From: Planctomyces sp. SH-PL62
Lineage (GTDB): Bacteria > Planctomycetota > Planctomycetia > Planctomycetales > Planctomycetaceae
Reading direction: 5' to 3'
Length of the DNA stretch: 54,480 bases
NCBI GenBank assembly: GCA_945893045.1
Contig: CAMDEA010000036.1
Span: forward strand, 1-54,480
The notes under the pieces were generated by a model. It was not told where the DNA came from. It worked only from the letters and a program-made list of their open reading frames with translations, and did not search any database. The translations under genes were made by a program, and so were the position numbers. Positions within the stretch are counted from its first letter, which is position 1; each line of letters opens with the position of its first letter. Of this stretch, positions 45,737-54,480 are shown one piece after another.

Positions 45737-47677
45737 CTATTTCGCGGCCGCAACCGGCGGGGCGTATCCCGGCGCGGCGATGATCAGCTTCACTTCTTTG
45801 CCGTCGTCGGTGTTCCAAAGTCGGACCTCGCCCGTGTAGCTGCCGGCGGCGACCCGTTTGGTCGCGGCGTTGAACGCGACCGAATAGACCCAGTCGGTAT
45901 GACCTGCCAGTGAGAAGACTTGGCCGGCGTCCGCAAACTTGTGGATGCGAGCCGTCTTGTCCGCGCTGCTGGAGTAGATCAACCCTTCCTTCGTGGTCAC
46001 GATGCGGAACACATCTCCGCCGAAGCCGCCAATCGCGCGAACCGCGGCGGCGTCGCTAACGTTCCACATGCGAATCTGCTTGTCGGCTCCGCTGCTGATG
46101 ACTTGAGCGCCGTCGGGCGAGAAGCCAACGCCGAACACCGGCTGAGCGTGCGCATTAAACGTCACCAGCGAGTCACCCGTTTTGAGATCGAACACCTTCG
46201 CCGTCTTGTCGCGGCTGGCTGAGGCCAACTTCGTTCCATCGGGCGACCAGGCAATATCCATCACCCAGTCGGCGTGATCCTCAATCGCGAGCAGTTCTTT
46301 GCCGGACGGTACTTCAAACACGCGAATCGCTCGATCCGCGCCGGCACTGGCCAGCTTGGTCCCATCTGGACTGAGAGCAATCGCAAAGACCGCATCGTCG
46401 GTGCTCACCCAATCGCCGAGCAATTGGCCGTTCTCGACATTGAAGACCTTCACTTCGCCGAGCTGTGCCGGAGTTCCTGCCGCAACGAACAACGTCTTGC
46501 CATCCACACTGAATTCGAGGTCATAGACTCGTTCGGCGACGTTGCCGATGCGGCGCACGACCGCACCATCAACCGGATTCCACAGCACAACTTCGTGATA
46601 GCCCGACGTTGCCAACAGTGATCCGGCTGGGTTGAACGCAACCGCCGTGATCGGCACCGGCACGGGATACTTCTCCGGAGCGGGCTGCTGCACTTCTTTC
46701 GGGATGATGCGGATCAGCGGCGAGTTCGGTTCAAAGCCGGCATTCAAGTTCGCACCGGTCGCGATCCACTTTTCGATGATCGCAATCTGCTCTGGCTTGA
46801 GCGGATCGGCGTCCTTGGGCATCGAGCCATCTTTGAGCAAGGCGAGCAGGTTCGACTTCGCGTCGCCCGCTTTGACCGCTTCGCCACTCTCGCCCCCTTT
46901 GAGGACGGCGGCGAACGTTTCCATGTTGTACCGCCCCTTCGCCGTGCGAGCGTTGTGACACGCCAAGCACCGCTTCGCGAAGATCGGCGCGACCGAGTGC
47001 GAGAACGACACCATGCGTCCCAGTTCAATCAATCCGCTTTCGACCACACGCTGCTTCGTGACCCATTCGGTGTTGATCATCGCCAGCGCATCCACCGACT
47101 TCTGTACTTCCGGCTGGAACGCTTTCACGTCGGTGTCGAGCTTCGTCAGTCCGGCCGTCGCATCGGTGATCGTCTTCTTGGAGACTTCAATCGTCTGAGT
47201 CGTCGTCGTCACCAGCGCGACCGCATCGGTCGCCACCTTCAGAGCCGCCGCCGCTTTGGCTTCTTCGTCCTTCGATTTCTTAAGAGCTTCCTCCGCGGCC
47301 TTGGCCGCCACGTCGGACGCTGTCTTCGCGGCTGCGAAAACCTTCGCGGCTTCAACCTTGGCCGCTTCCGCCTTGGTCGCCGCTTCCTGAGCCGGCTTGA
47401 GTTTCTCTTCGCTGGACTTGAGCGCCGTCATGGCCATCGTCAGCGAGGTCTTCAGCTTGGCGATCTCGTCGGACAGGGACTTCGCCTTGTCCTGCACTCC
47501 CTTGAGCTGCGTCGCCGCCGCGTCCTTACGTCCCTTGGCCTCATCCGCCTGAGCCTTGAATTGATTCAGTTGTTCCTCGGTCGGCGGAGCAAACGCCGAC
47601 GCGCGTGTCGCCACCAGATTCGCCAACGACACGGCCACGAGACAGGCCACAAACGAACGCACAGCAAAGTGAGTCAT
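45737..47677 (-). CDS. Exported coiled-coil / c-type-cytochrome-like / WD40 protein
   Basis: A 646-residue protein: signal peptide (about 1-29), a long Ala/Lys-rich coiled coil (about 35-215), a planctomycete-type haem-binding segment with CLACH (237-241, in FAKRCLACHNARTAKGRY) and a C-terminal WD40 propeller of about seven blades (for example ALSPDGTKLASAGADRAIRVF and AWSPDGTKLASASRDKTAKVF). Such proteins are typically encoded next to DUF1549/DUF1553 proteins, as here. The ATG at 47677 with GGAAAGGA upstream was chosen over the longer frame to 47899, which has no signal peptide. Role unknown. Confidence 0.87.
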   Translation of the reverse strand: MTHFAVRSFVACLVAVSLANLVATRASAFAPPTEEQLNQFKAQADEAKGRKDAAATQLKGVQDKAKSLSDEIAKLKTSLTMAMTALKSSEEKLKPAQEAATKAEAAKVEAAKVFAAAKTASDVAAKAAEEALKKSKDEEAKAAAALKVATDAVALVTTTTQTIEVSKKTITDATAGLTKLDTDVKAFQPEVQKSVDALAMINTEWVTKQRVVESGLIELGRMVSFSHSVAPIFAKRCLACHNARTAKGRYNMETFAAVLKGGESGEAVKAGDAKSNLLALLKDGSMPKDADPLKPEQIAIIEKWIATGANLNAGFEPNSPLIRIIPKEVQQPAPEKYPVPVPITAVAFNPAGSLLATSGYHEVVLWNPVDGAVVRRIGNVAERVYDLEFSVDGKTLFVAAGTPAQLGEVKVFNVENGQLLGDWVSTDDAVFAIALSPDGTKLASAGADRAIRVFEVPSGKELLAIEDHADWVMDIAWSPDGTKLASASRDKTAKVFDLKTGDSLVTFNAHAQPVFGVGFSPDGAQVISSGADKQIRMWNVSDAAAVRAIGGFGGDVFRIVTTKEGLIYSSSADKTARIHKFADAGQVFSLAGHTDWVYSVAFNAATKRVAAGSYTGEVRLWNTDDGKEVKLIIAAPGYAPPVAAAK

Positions 47678-47888
47678 GAGCATTCCTTTCCGGGAAAGCG
47701 AACGCCGCACAAAGCGGCACAAAACCGGAGGTTCTCCAGGCGGGATTGTTTCAGGTGGGAGAGTTCTTCGATGGCAGGATTGGAACAGCTTCCCTCGATG
47801 CGTGCGGGGTGTCAAGCAGCCGCTCAATCGAGGGCGTCTTGAAGCCGGAACTTTTTCCAAACAATCGGAACGACCGGGATCGTGAAAC

Positions 47889-50759
47889 CTAATCCACAAA
47901 CAAGTACTCGTTGCTGTTAAGCAGCACTCGGCAGGCGTTCGGCAGGCCGTGTTGGCGAGCGTAATTGGTCAGCACGATTCGCTCGCGGTCGTTGGGTTCG
48001 CGTTGCAGAACAAGGCGGACAGCGGCGGTGATTTGGCGATCCAGATCGCCGCTGGCCTGCGAGGATCGCGTAGCGAGGTGTTTGCTTTGGCGAACTACGA
48101 ACGGGTTGTTGAGCATCGACAGTGCCTGTAACGCCGTGACCGATGAATTCCGCACTGCCGTGAGCTGCGACGCATCGGCGAAGTCGAGCGTCTCCATCAG
48201 CGGATCGGGGAGCGTGCGGAAGATGAAGCGATACACGCTGCGCCGCCCGTTCTCCGGGCTGTCGGGATCGAAGTTGGCGTAATCGACGTTCGGAGTCACG
48301 TGGATTCCAGGCGTCTGAATGAACTGCTTGACCGATTCGCCTCCCATGCGCCGATCCAGCGTGCCCGTCGTCGCGATGAGCGCATCGCGCACTGACTCGG
48401 CATCCAGTCGATTCCGATTCATCCGCCACAAAAACCGATTGCCTCCGTCGATCGCCGCGTTGCGTTCGTTGACCTGCGACGACTGTCGGTATGTCGCGCT
48501 GGTGACAATCAGACGGTGCAGACGCTTGAGGGATTGGGGATTCGAAATTTGAAATTTGAAATTTGAAATTTCAGATTTCAAATCGCCGACAAATTCCATC
48601 GCCAGCCAATCGAGCAATTCCGGATGCGTCGGCTTCGCCCCCATCTGGCCGAGATCGTTGGGCGTGTCGCACAGACCGCGGCCGAAGTGGTGATGCCAGA
48701 TTCGATTCGCGATGCTGCGCCACGTCAGCACGTTGCGACGGTCGGTCAACCAGCCCGCGAGAGCCGCTCGGCGAGCGGCTTCATCCGTGGCATTCGCCAA
48801 TTCAAACCGCGCGGCGAGTCCTGTCACACATTCCAGCGATCCAGCCTGAGCGACCTCCTTCGCCTGCTTGATATCACCGCGAGTCAGCAGATGCACCATC
48901 CGCACCGGCCGCTTGCTCGGCGGCATGAGCGCATCCGATTTCGTTTCTCCCGACGCCGTGAAAATCATCTGCGGGGCCGGCAGCGCGACCAAGTCTCGCT
49001 CGACCTGCGACTGCCGCACGTACCGCGCGAGTTCCGCTCGTTCGAGGTCGCTCCGTTCGGCGGCCGGCTTCTTCAGAATCGCGATGACCTCGGCGGGAAT
49101 GAGATCGCCATCCAATGCCAACGATTCCGTCGCCGTCGTCACGGAAATCCGCGGTCGGCCAATCAAGTGCCCTCCGCCATGAAGCTGTTCGAGCACTACG
49201 GTCAGCACAGTTCCGCCATCGAACGACACCGGCTGTGCGAATTCATAGACCGCGCGATGATCCTCGCCGACGCGCGGATAGATGCCCCACGCCGTCCCTG
49301 GATTGCCGTCGATCGTGTGCGAGATCGTCCAACCGTCCTGATTGAAGTCCGCTCGCGGATTCTTCAACACCAGCGGCTTCGCATCGTTGTCTTTGCCTTT
49401 CTCCCCCTCTCCCCCTCTCCCCTTCTCCCCTTCTCGCGAAAGCGCCGCAGCAAACACCTTGAACTCGCTCAGATGCAGGTTCCCATTGTCCTGCCGACCG
49501 GGACCGCGTTTCGACAGCGAATCGTCCGCCAATACTTCGAGTCGCACCGCCGTGATGCCTCGCAAGGGCGTGTGATAGGTCAAAGTGTAGGTGTCTTTCT
49601 CCGGCCGCTTCTCGCTGGCAAGGACCGAGCCATCCGACTGCTTCGTGAGCGTCGATCCCTCCGCCGACTTCGCTTCCACCGGTTCGAGCGTTTGCCACAC
49701 CGAGGGCCTCGCCGCTTGTTTTGATTCCCATGCGGCCGCGAGTTCCTGAGCGGCCGGCGTCAACAGCCACGGATCAGCCTGTCCCTTGAGTCCGCGAAGC
49801 CGCACCAATTCACCGCGCAACGCATGCCGGCGGCGGCCAACTTCCGGATCGGCGTCGTAGGTTCGCTCCCCTTTGTCGACGCCGGCGAAGACCGCTTGCA
49901 GAGCGTAGTAATCCGCTTGCGTGATCGGATCGAACATATGATCGTGACAGCGAGCACAATGCACCGTCGTGCTGACGAACGTGCTCATCACCGTCGTGAC
50001 CATATCGTCGCGGTCGAGGTATTGCGCGATGCGGCGGTCATCGGTGTCGTCTTGAATGCTTTGCAACGAGCTTTCATCAAACGGCCCGGTTGCGAGGAAC
50101 CCGGTGGCGACGACCCCCTGCGGATCGTCCGGAAAGAGTGCGTCCCCCGCAACCTGCTCCGCCACGAATTGCGAGTATGGCTTGTCGTCGTTGAACGAGC
50201 GGATCAGGTAATCGCGATACGGCCAAGCGGTCGGTCGCGGCCGATCCTGATCGTGCCCGTGCGACTCGGCGTAGTGAACCACGTCCATCCAATGCCGCGC
50301 CCAGCGCTCGCCGTAATGCGGACTGGCCAGCAGTCGATCCACCAGCCGCTCGTAAGCGTCTTCGTTTTGATCGGCGACGAATTCGTCCACTTCGTTCAAT
50401 GTTGGCGGCATTCCCAACAAATCAAAGGTGACTCGCCGAATCAACGTGCGACGATCCGCGGGTGGCGAAGGAATCAAGTTCTGTGACGAAAGTTTTTGAA
50501 GGACGAAGTTGTCGATCGGATTTCGAATCTGAAATTTGAAATCTGAGATTTGAGATTTGAGATCCGGCACCGACGGTCGCACCAGCGGACGCAAGGACCA
50601 CCATCTGTCATCCGACGCAGTCTCAGATTTCTTCGCGGAGGCCACGACGGGCGAGGTCGCCACCTCCTCGACAGCCCAACTCAGCCAACGACCGGCTCCG
50701 ATCGCAAACAAAATCAGCACGGCCAGAGCCGCCGTTCGCCAAAGTCGCAAGAGAACCAT
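47889..50759 (-). CDS. DUF1549/DUF1553 (PSD1-type) exported protein
   Basis: A 956-residue protein with an N-terminal membrane anchor/signal. DUF1549 features are PIDNFVLQKLSSQNLIPSPPADRRTLIRR, SPHYGERWARHWMDVVHYAES and the CxxCH in VHCARCHDHMFDPITQADYY. A middle beta-rich domain (about 390-570; HTIDGNPGTAWG) resembles a discoidin-like module. DUF1553 follows with LTDRRNVLTWRSIANRIWHHHFGRG and DTPNDLGQMGAKPTHPELLDWLA, ending NSNEYLFVD. Three repeat-encoded stretches are read in frame (50521-50566, 49394-49437 and 48541-48592). It is upstream of and co-oriented with the WD40/CxxCH gene, the usual planctomycete pairing. Function is undefined; a role in polysaccharide or haem-dependent oxidation has been suggested for the family. 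Confidence 0.9.
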   Translation of the reverse strand: MVLLRLWRTAALAVLILFAIGAGRWLSWAVEEVATSPVVASAKKSETASDDRWWSLRPLVRPSVPDLKSQISDFKFQIRNPIDNFVLQKLSSQNLIPSPPADRRTLIRRVTFDLLGMPPTLNEVDEFVADQNEDAYERLVDRLLASPHYGERWARHWMDVVHYAESHGHDQDRPRPTAWPYRDYLIRSFNDDKPYSQFVAEQVAGDALFPDDPQGVVATGFLATGPFDESSLQSIQDDTDDRRIAQYLDRDDMVTTVMSTFVSTTVHCARCHDHMFDPITQADYYALQAVFAGVDKGERTYDADPEVGRRRHALRGELVRLRGLKGQADPWLLTPAAQELAAAWESKQAARPSVWQTLEPVEAKSAEGSTLTKQSDGSVLASEKRPEKDTYTLTYHTPLRGITAVRLEVLADDSLSKRGPGRQDNGNLHLSEFKVFAAALSREGEKGRGGEGEKGKDNDAKPLVLKNPRADFNQDGWTISHTIDGNPGTAWGIYPRVGEDHRAVYEFAQPVSFDGGTVLTVVLEQLHGGGHLIGRPRISVTTATESLALDGDLIPAEVIAILKKPAAERSDLERAELARYVRQSQVERDLVALPAPQMIFTASGETKSDALMPPSKRPVRMVHLLTRGDIKQAKEVAQAGSLECVTGLAARFELANATDEAARRAALAGWLTDRRNVLTWRSIANRIWHHHFGRGLCDTPNDLGQMGAKPTHPELLDWLAMEFVGDLKSEISNFKFQISNPQSLKRLHRLIVTSATYRQSSQVNERNAAIDGGNRFLWRMNRNRLDAESVRDALIATTGTLDRRMGGESVKQFIQTPGIHVTPNVDYANFDPDSPENGRRSVYRFIFRTLPDPLMETLDFADASQLTAVRNSSVTALQALSMLNNPFVVRQSKHLATRSSQASGDLDRQITAAVRLVLQREPNDRERIVLTNYARQHGLPNACRVLLNSNEYLFVD
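48541..48592. repeat. In-frame aatttgaaatttgaaat tract in the DUF1553 region
   Basis: Tandem ttgaaat units followed by a partly complementary ttcagatttcaaat, translated as DLKSEISNFKFQISN. Confidence 0.75.
49394..49437. repeat. In-frame ctccccct tract in the DUF1549/1553 gene
   Basis: Short tandem cctctcccc units, translated on the minus strand as the charged linker REGEKGRGGEGEKGKD at the edge of the discoidin-like domain. Confidence 0.7.
50521..50566. repeat. In-frame tgaaatttgaaatctgaga tract in the DUF1549 region
   Basis: Tandem ttgaaatc/tgagattt units translated as [15 protein letters not shown], nearly the peptide found in metH and at 48541. Confidence 0.77.
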
Positions 50760-50851
50760 CCGGAGAACCCCACGCCAGGAAACGCACCAAAATTCAAGCA
50801 GCGGATTATGGTCACAGCCGAGCCACGCTCACCGAACGGGCCGTCAGATCC

Positions 50852-53164
50852 TTACGGCACCGGATAGACTTTGAGATTGTCTTTCTCAGCGAAGTCTTTG
50901 GTGGTGAGGATCGCGACTTTCTTCCCTTCGTCGATGACCAGCGCCATCGGGACTTTTTCCGTTTGGTATTTTTTCAGGATCACTCCGAGCGCTTCCAAAC
51001 CGGTGACTTTGCCCAACGAAAACTTCTGCGGCATATTCTTGGTGTAACCGGCGGCCTTGAGCGCGTCGCCGTCGATATCAATGGTCACCTTGCACTCGTC
51101 GGCGACGAATTTGATGTAGCCTTGCAGCGGTTCGCGCTCGAATTCAATTTCACATTTGAGCTGCTTGAGCCGGTCAGCCACGAGGTCCGGCAGCTTCGTG
51201 GCAGTCTCTTTCGGTGGTGCCGCATTACTGGATGCTTTATTGAAGTCCGTCCGAGTCGACTCGTCCCAAGTCAGCAACGCACCGATCGCGAGATTCGGCG
51301 CGGCATTGACCGGGAGAGAAGTCGTCAACGAGGCATAGCGATCTCCAGACGTGCCGTGCGTGGACATCGCAAAGACTTTCGTCATGACCGGGAAGCGTCC
51401 AATGATCTCACGCGGGCCGACCTGCTTGGGGTCCATGAAACCGCGAATCGCGTCCTGCAAGTCGCGCGGCAGCTTGTCGAGCCGCTTGCTCAAATCGGTT
51501 TGCAGCGTGGTCTTCGCCACGGACGAACGATTGCGGGCCAGAATCTCGGAATGAAACTTCTCGTCGCTGACGTGCAGGCTCCAGGCGACCGACTCAATCT
51601 GTTTCGGCTCAAAGAATTCGACGGCTCGGTCGGCCACCCGATGCAATTCCGCTGGCAGAATGAACTGCGCGTGAGCGGCCATCGTCGTGGGATCAAACAT
51701 GATCACGATCTGCCGCTGCCGATCGGTCTTCTTGATGAGCGCTTCCATTCCCGGACCCTGCGCGTTCGGACGGTTGATCGCTTCGACCATTTCCGATTGC
51801 TTGGCACGCGGACAGAACGCAAACGTCTGCAGGTCTTTGATGACGTAGGCATACTTGTCCGACTCGTAGACGGGGTAGTCTCCCTCGGTCTCCTTGAGTT
51901 CCGCTTTCATTTCTCGGAAGACCTTGATGAGTTCCGTTTTTTGCGCCGCCTGCTTGAGCCGGACGACACCGCAGACTTGCATCGGTTCGCTGACGACGCC
52001 GGGAATCAATCCGAACGTCAGTTCGTCGATGGCCGCCGGTTCGTGGTTGCACAGCGCTTTGATTTGCGCTTCCAGCCATTCCCCCAACGGCCCAAAACAG
52101 AAGCGGAACTCTTCACGCTTGGGATTCTTCGCCCAGAGATCGGCCGGTCGCAGATGGACCACGGCACTCACGCCGTACGGCATACAGACCAAAGTAATCG
52201 GATCGCCTTTGGTCGGGCTGACCGGCAGCGGTGACTCCCATTTCGGAGCCTCGTTGCTGGTCCCCTCATCAGTCGGTTCGGTGTTTTGAGCAACGGTTTT
52301 GCTCTTCGCTTTCCCCGTCGCTCCCGATCGACCACCCAACGTCGCGAATGCAATGCCTCCCACGACCAACAGGCCAATGGCGATGATCGCCATCAACTGC
52401 GTCTGCTTTGCCTTCTGAGCTTTTTTCGACTTCGATTTCGATTTGGCCTTCGAGGGAGCTCGCGAACGTTCCGCCAACATTTCGGATTCCGACGGCAGCG
52501 CGCTCGGACTCGCCTCAGGCGTGCCGAACACCGCGAAGGGATTGTCGTTCGCCACCGATGCGGCCGGAGGCGGCGCGGCGGGCGGCGGTGCCATCATCGG
52601 AGGAGCGGCATACTGCGGCATCCCATAAGGCATCGGCGCATAACCCGGTGCCACCGGATACGGCATCCCCGGTTGCGGCGGATACGCGACGACATATCCC
52701 GGCGGATAGCCCGGCGGAACTGCATACCCCGGCGGAACCGCCCATTGCTGCGGAGCCATCGGCATCTGCGGTTGCATCGGAACCGGGTACGGATAACCGG
52801 GAGGAGGCACCGCTGCTGGTGCTGGCGGCGCAGACGCGACGTCAGCATTCGGTGACGCATCCGGCACCCAACGAGCACCCGTCCCGGCCGCAGGCTGCCC
52901 TCGCGTCGGCTCCGCAATCTCCATTTGCACTTCATCAGGATCGGCCGACAAACGACGTTGCTCAATCTGATGCAACTCGTCGTACAGATCCTCGGCGTCA
53001 AACGATTCCGTCTCCGGCTCATCGTGTACCGCGTCAGCCGGCTCAGTCATCACGAACGCATGCCGGCACTTCGGACACTTCCCTTTTCTGCCGAGCAAGC
53101 TGCGATCCGGCAGCTTGAGCGTCTTACCACACTGCGGACAGGGAATCTGCAAACCAGCCATCAT
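50852..53164 (-). CDS. Zinc-ribbon, Pro-rich single-pass membrane protein
   Basis: A 770-residue protein. N-terminal zinc ribbon: Cys 9, 12, 30 and 33 (PCPQCGK ... KCPKCRHAF), as in planctomycete MJ0042-like motifs. Residues about 110-205 are Pro/Gly/Tyr/Met-rich (repeats like VPPGYPYPVP), then a Lys/Ser-rich stretch (KAKSKSKSKKAQKAKQ) and one membrane helix (LMAIIAIGLLVVGGIAFATLG). The C-terminal ~480 residues form an unrecognised domain, with a STN/secretin-like end (LKAAGYTKNMPQKFSLGKVTG). The start is one of two adjacent ATGs (53164 and 53161) after AGGGTGAC. Function unknown. Confidence 0.78.
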   Translation of the reverse strand: MMAGLQIPCPQCGKTLKLPDRSLLGRKGKCPKCRHAFVMTEPADAVHDEPETESFDAEDLYDELHQIEQRRLSADPDEVQMEIAEPTRGQPAAGTGARWVPDASPNADVASAPPAPAAVPPPGYPYPVPMQPQMPMAPQQWAVPPGYAVPPGYPPGYVVAYPPQPGMPYPVAPGYAPMPYGMPQYAAPPMMAPPPAAPPPAASVANDNPFAVFGTPEASPSALPSESEMLAERSRAPSKAKSKSKSKKAQKAKQTQLMAIIAIGLLVVGGIAFATLGGRSGATGKAKSKTVAQNTEPTDEGTSNEAPKWESPLPVSPTKGDPITLVCMPYGVSAVVHLRPADLWAKNPKREEFRFCFGPLGEWLEAQIKALCNHEPAAIDELTFGLIPGVVSEPMQVCGVVRLKQAAQKTELIKVFREMKAELKETEGDYPVYESDKYAYVIKDLQTFAFCPRAKQSEMVEAINRPNAQGPGMEALIKKTDRQRQIVIMFDPTTMAAHAQFILPAELHRVADRAVEFFEPKQIESVAWSLHVSDEKFHSEILARNRSSVAKTTLQTDLSKRLDKLPRDLQDAIRGFMDPKQVGPREIIGRFPVMTKVFAMSTHGTSGDRYASLTTSLPVNAAPNLAIGALLTWDESTRTDFNKASSNAAPPKETATKLPDLVADRLKQLKCEIEFEREPLQGYIKFVADECKVTIDIDGDALKAAGYTKNMPQKFSLGKVTGLEALGVILKKYQTEKVPMALVIDEGKKVAILTTKDFAEKDNLKVYPVP

Positions 53165-53209
53165 GTCACCCTATCTCGTTAACACCGGAAACGTCGCCGG
53201 ATCGCGAGC

Positions 53210-53266
53210 AAAGTAGACGAGTCACTCCGTGACTCGAATCGAGTCACGGAGTGACTCGTCTACTTT
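53210..53266. repeat. Perfect GTAG-footed palindrome
   Basis: A continuous, perfectly self-complementary sequence of about 57 bases (aaagtagacgagtcactccg...) with almost no loop. The gagtcactccgtgactc hairpin is the same as at 15371-15424. It lies between the zinc-ribbon gene and the isomerase-fold gene. Confidence 0.88.
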
Positions 53267-53280
53267 GCAGCTTCCCCGCC

Positions 53281-54198
53281 CTACGCTTTCGACAACTCCG
53301 TACGCACTCGTTCGAGCAACTTTTTCGTCGCCTTGATCCCTTCGGGTTCGCTGAGCTTACCACCTTCGTACTCAATGCCAAGATAGCCGTGGTATCCCGC
53401 CGCCAACACGATCTTCATCATCTTGAGATAGTCGGTCTGCGTCTCCTCGCCCGCCTCGTTGAAGTCATGCGTCTTCGCGCTGACCGCTTTAGCGAACGGC
53501 ATCAACTCGGTGACTCCTTTGTAGCGATCATACATCTCGTCCTTGCTGACTCGGAAGTTCCCGAAGTCCGGCAGCGTCCCGCAGCGTTTGTGATCCGCCT
53601 TCTTCATGACCTTCGCCAGCCACTCGCCGTTCGAGGACAGCCCGCCGTGATTCTCGACGATCACGTTCAGCCCATGTTGATCGCCGAACTCAGACAGCTT
53701 TCGCAAGCCATCGGCCGCGCGCTCCACCTGCTCATCGTAGCTGCCAGAGCTTTGAGCATTCACGCGAATCGAATGACAGCCGAGAAACTTCGCCGCCTCG
53801 ACCCACTTGTAGTGATTCTCCACCGCCGTCTTCCGCTTCGCTTCGTCAGCGTCCCCCAGCGCCCCTTCGCCGTCGCACATGATGAGCAGCATCTTCACCC
53901 CCTCACCATCCGCCCGCTTCTTGAGTTCCGTGAGATACTCGCTGTTCTTCGCCTTGTCCTTGAAGAACTGATTGACAAACTCAATGGCATTGATGCCGTA
54001 GTCGTGCTTCGCCGCCTTCGCGAAGTCGAGATTGTCCAGCTTCCCACCAAAGATCGTCCGATGCAGCGACCACTCGGCCAACGAGATCTCAAACAACGGC
54101 TTCTTGTCCTCAGCCATCGCCAACGGCCCAACCAGTCCAGCAGCCGCCAGCGCGGCAGAGGCTTTCAAAAATTCACGGCGTCGAATCGGGAGTTGCAT
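53281..54198 (-). CDS. Tat-exported sugar phosphate isomerase/epimerase-fold protein
   Basis: A 305-residue protein with a twin-arginine signal ([20 protein letters not shown]) and a xylose isomerase-like TIM barrel: [72 protein letters not shown] (metal-binding Glu/His), [11 protein letters not shown] and [10 protein letters not shown]. Family members isomerise or epimerise sugars; planctomycetes have many secreted ones of unknown substrate. The ATG at 54198 has AAGGA upstream; the longer frame to the window edge is a shadow of a helicase fragment. Confidence 0.88.
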   Translation of the reverse strand: MQLPIRRREFLKASAALAAAGLVGPLAMAEDKKPLFEISLAEWSLHRTIFGGKLDNLDFAKAAKHDYGINAIEFVNQFFKDKAKNSEYLTELKKRADGEGVKMLLIMCDGEGALGDADEAKRKTAVENHYKWVEAAKFLGCHSIRVNAQSSGSYDEQVERAADGLRKLSEFGDQHGLNVIVENHGGLSSNGEWLAKVMKKADHKRCGTLPDFGNFRVSKDEMYDRYKGVTELMPFAKAVSAKTHDFNEAGEETQTDYLKMMKIVLAAGYHGYLGIEYEGGKLSEPEGIKATKKLLERVRTELSKA

Positions 54199-54214
54199 CG
54201 CGTATCCTTGTTCA

Positions 54215-54480
54215 ATGGGGAATGGCCAATCGGTCTGGGCGTCAGTGTCCGTTGAACTTTTCCGAATTGCAAAGGCAGTGATCCCGCACCTGACGGAGTC
54301 GTCGCGGCCATCGGGAGAACTCTGGACAAAACACATTTCCGGGCACACGCCCGCCGGCCAGCGTGCCACGTTGCTGAAAGGCTTAGGCCACCTGCCGGAG
54401 GACACGCGCGGCATCCTCTCCAACTGCGCCTGCCTGGGCGAAGGGGTCGATGTTCCGGTGCTCGACGGCGTGGCGTTCAT
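54215..54480 (+). pseudogene. C-terminal helicase (superfamily II) fragment, runs off the window
   Basis: The plus-strand frame from 54215 to the window edge encodes [20 protein letters not shown], then [21 protein letters not shown], which are helicase motifs IV/V-VI of SF2 helicases (the GEGVDVP box) as seen in large restriction or DEAD/DEAH helicases. The Walker A/B half (motifs I-III) is missing: upstream is the divergent isomerase gene. It may be a truncated remnant, or the gene may begin with an atypical start. Because the window ends here, the rest cannot be judged. Confidence 0.55.

Noticed and set aside
48541..48592. CRISPR-like short repeats (aatttgaaatttgaaat)
   Set aside because: Units are about 7-11 bases, without unique spacers, and they are translated in frame within a gene.

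Overview
This 54.5 kb GC-rich window looks like chromosome from a member of the Planctomycetota. The assignment rests on gene content: a Cys-type sulfatase, a DUF1549/DUF1553 protein paired with a coiled-coil/CxxCH/WD40 protein, Hanks-type kinases, Tat-exported Gfo/xylose-isomerase/terpene-cyclase-fold proteins, a secretin-N-domain protein with Gly/Ser-rich tails, and several families of intergenic palindromes. No rRNA, tRNA, CRISPR array, transposase or integrase gene was found. Family or genus cannot be fixed from the sequence.

Layout. 1-1366: tail of a membrane Ser/Thr kinase, a two-blade WD40 remnant and palindromic repeats. 1367-8301: carbamoylase-type nitrilase, GxxExxY protein, acetyltransferase-sulfatase pair, oxidoreductase, terpene-cyclase-fold protein and a PH-domain protein. 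8302-15319 (minus): a rhomboid protease downstream of a three-gene SPFH operon whose first gene fuses a P1B-type metal ATPase to an HflK-like domain. 15522-25052: RuvX, soluble transhydrogenase, phosphohexomutase, beta-propeller protein, kinase, zinc-ribbon membrane protein, S9 peptidase, universal stress protein and MoaD-like protein. 25249-29728: large esterase, then a two-cassette integron-like region (attC-like sites, no integrase) carrying a four-helix membrane protein and a cystatin-like lipoprotein. 29763-39409 (minus): MetH, a GspE/PilB ATPase and a secretin-N-domain protein. 39752-44848 (plus): EF-hand protein, TsaB, a small conserved protein, CsrA, a DCC-family protein and a PQQ-like propeller protein. 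44908-54198 (minus): LuxR regulator with a degenerate receiver, the WD40/cytochrome c-like and DUF1549/DUF1553 pair, a zinc-ribbon/Pro-rich membrane protein and a sugar-phosphate isomerase-fold protein. The right edge holds a C-terminal helicase fragment on the plus strand.

The strongest candidates for something undescribed are: (1) the P1B ATPase-SPFH fusion followed by two more SPFH genes; (2) a dense population of small palindromic elements. One class has GTAG feet, like REP doublets, and seven genes end with the TAG stop inside a GTAG foot. A second class begins GGGGTC(A/G)GG. Several elements lie in frame inside conserved genes, including one that encodes part of a transmembrane segment; (3) the integron-like cassette pair. 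Functions are inferred from motifs read by eye; no database search was possible.
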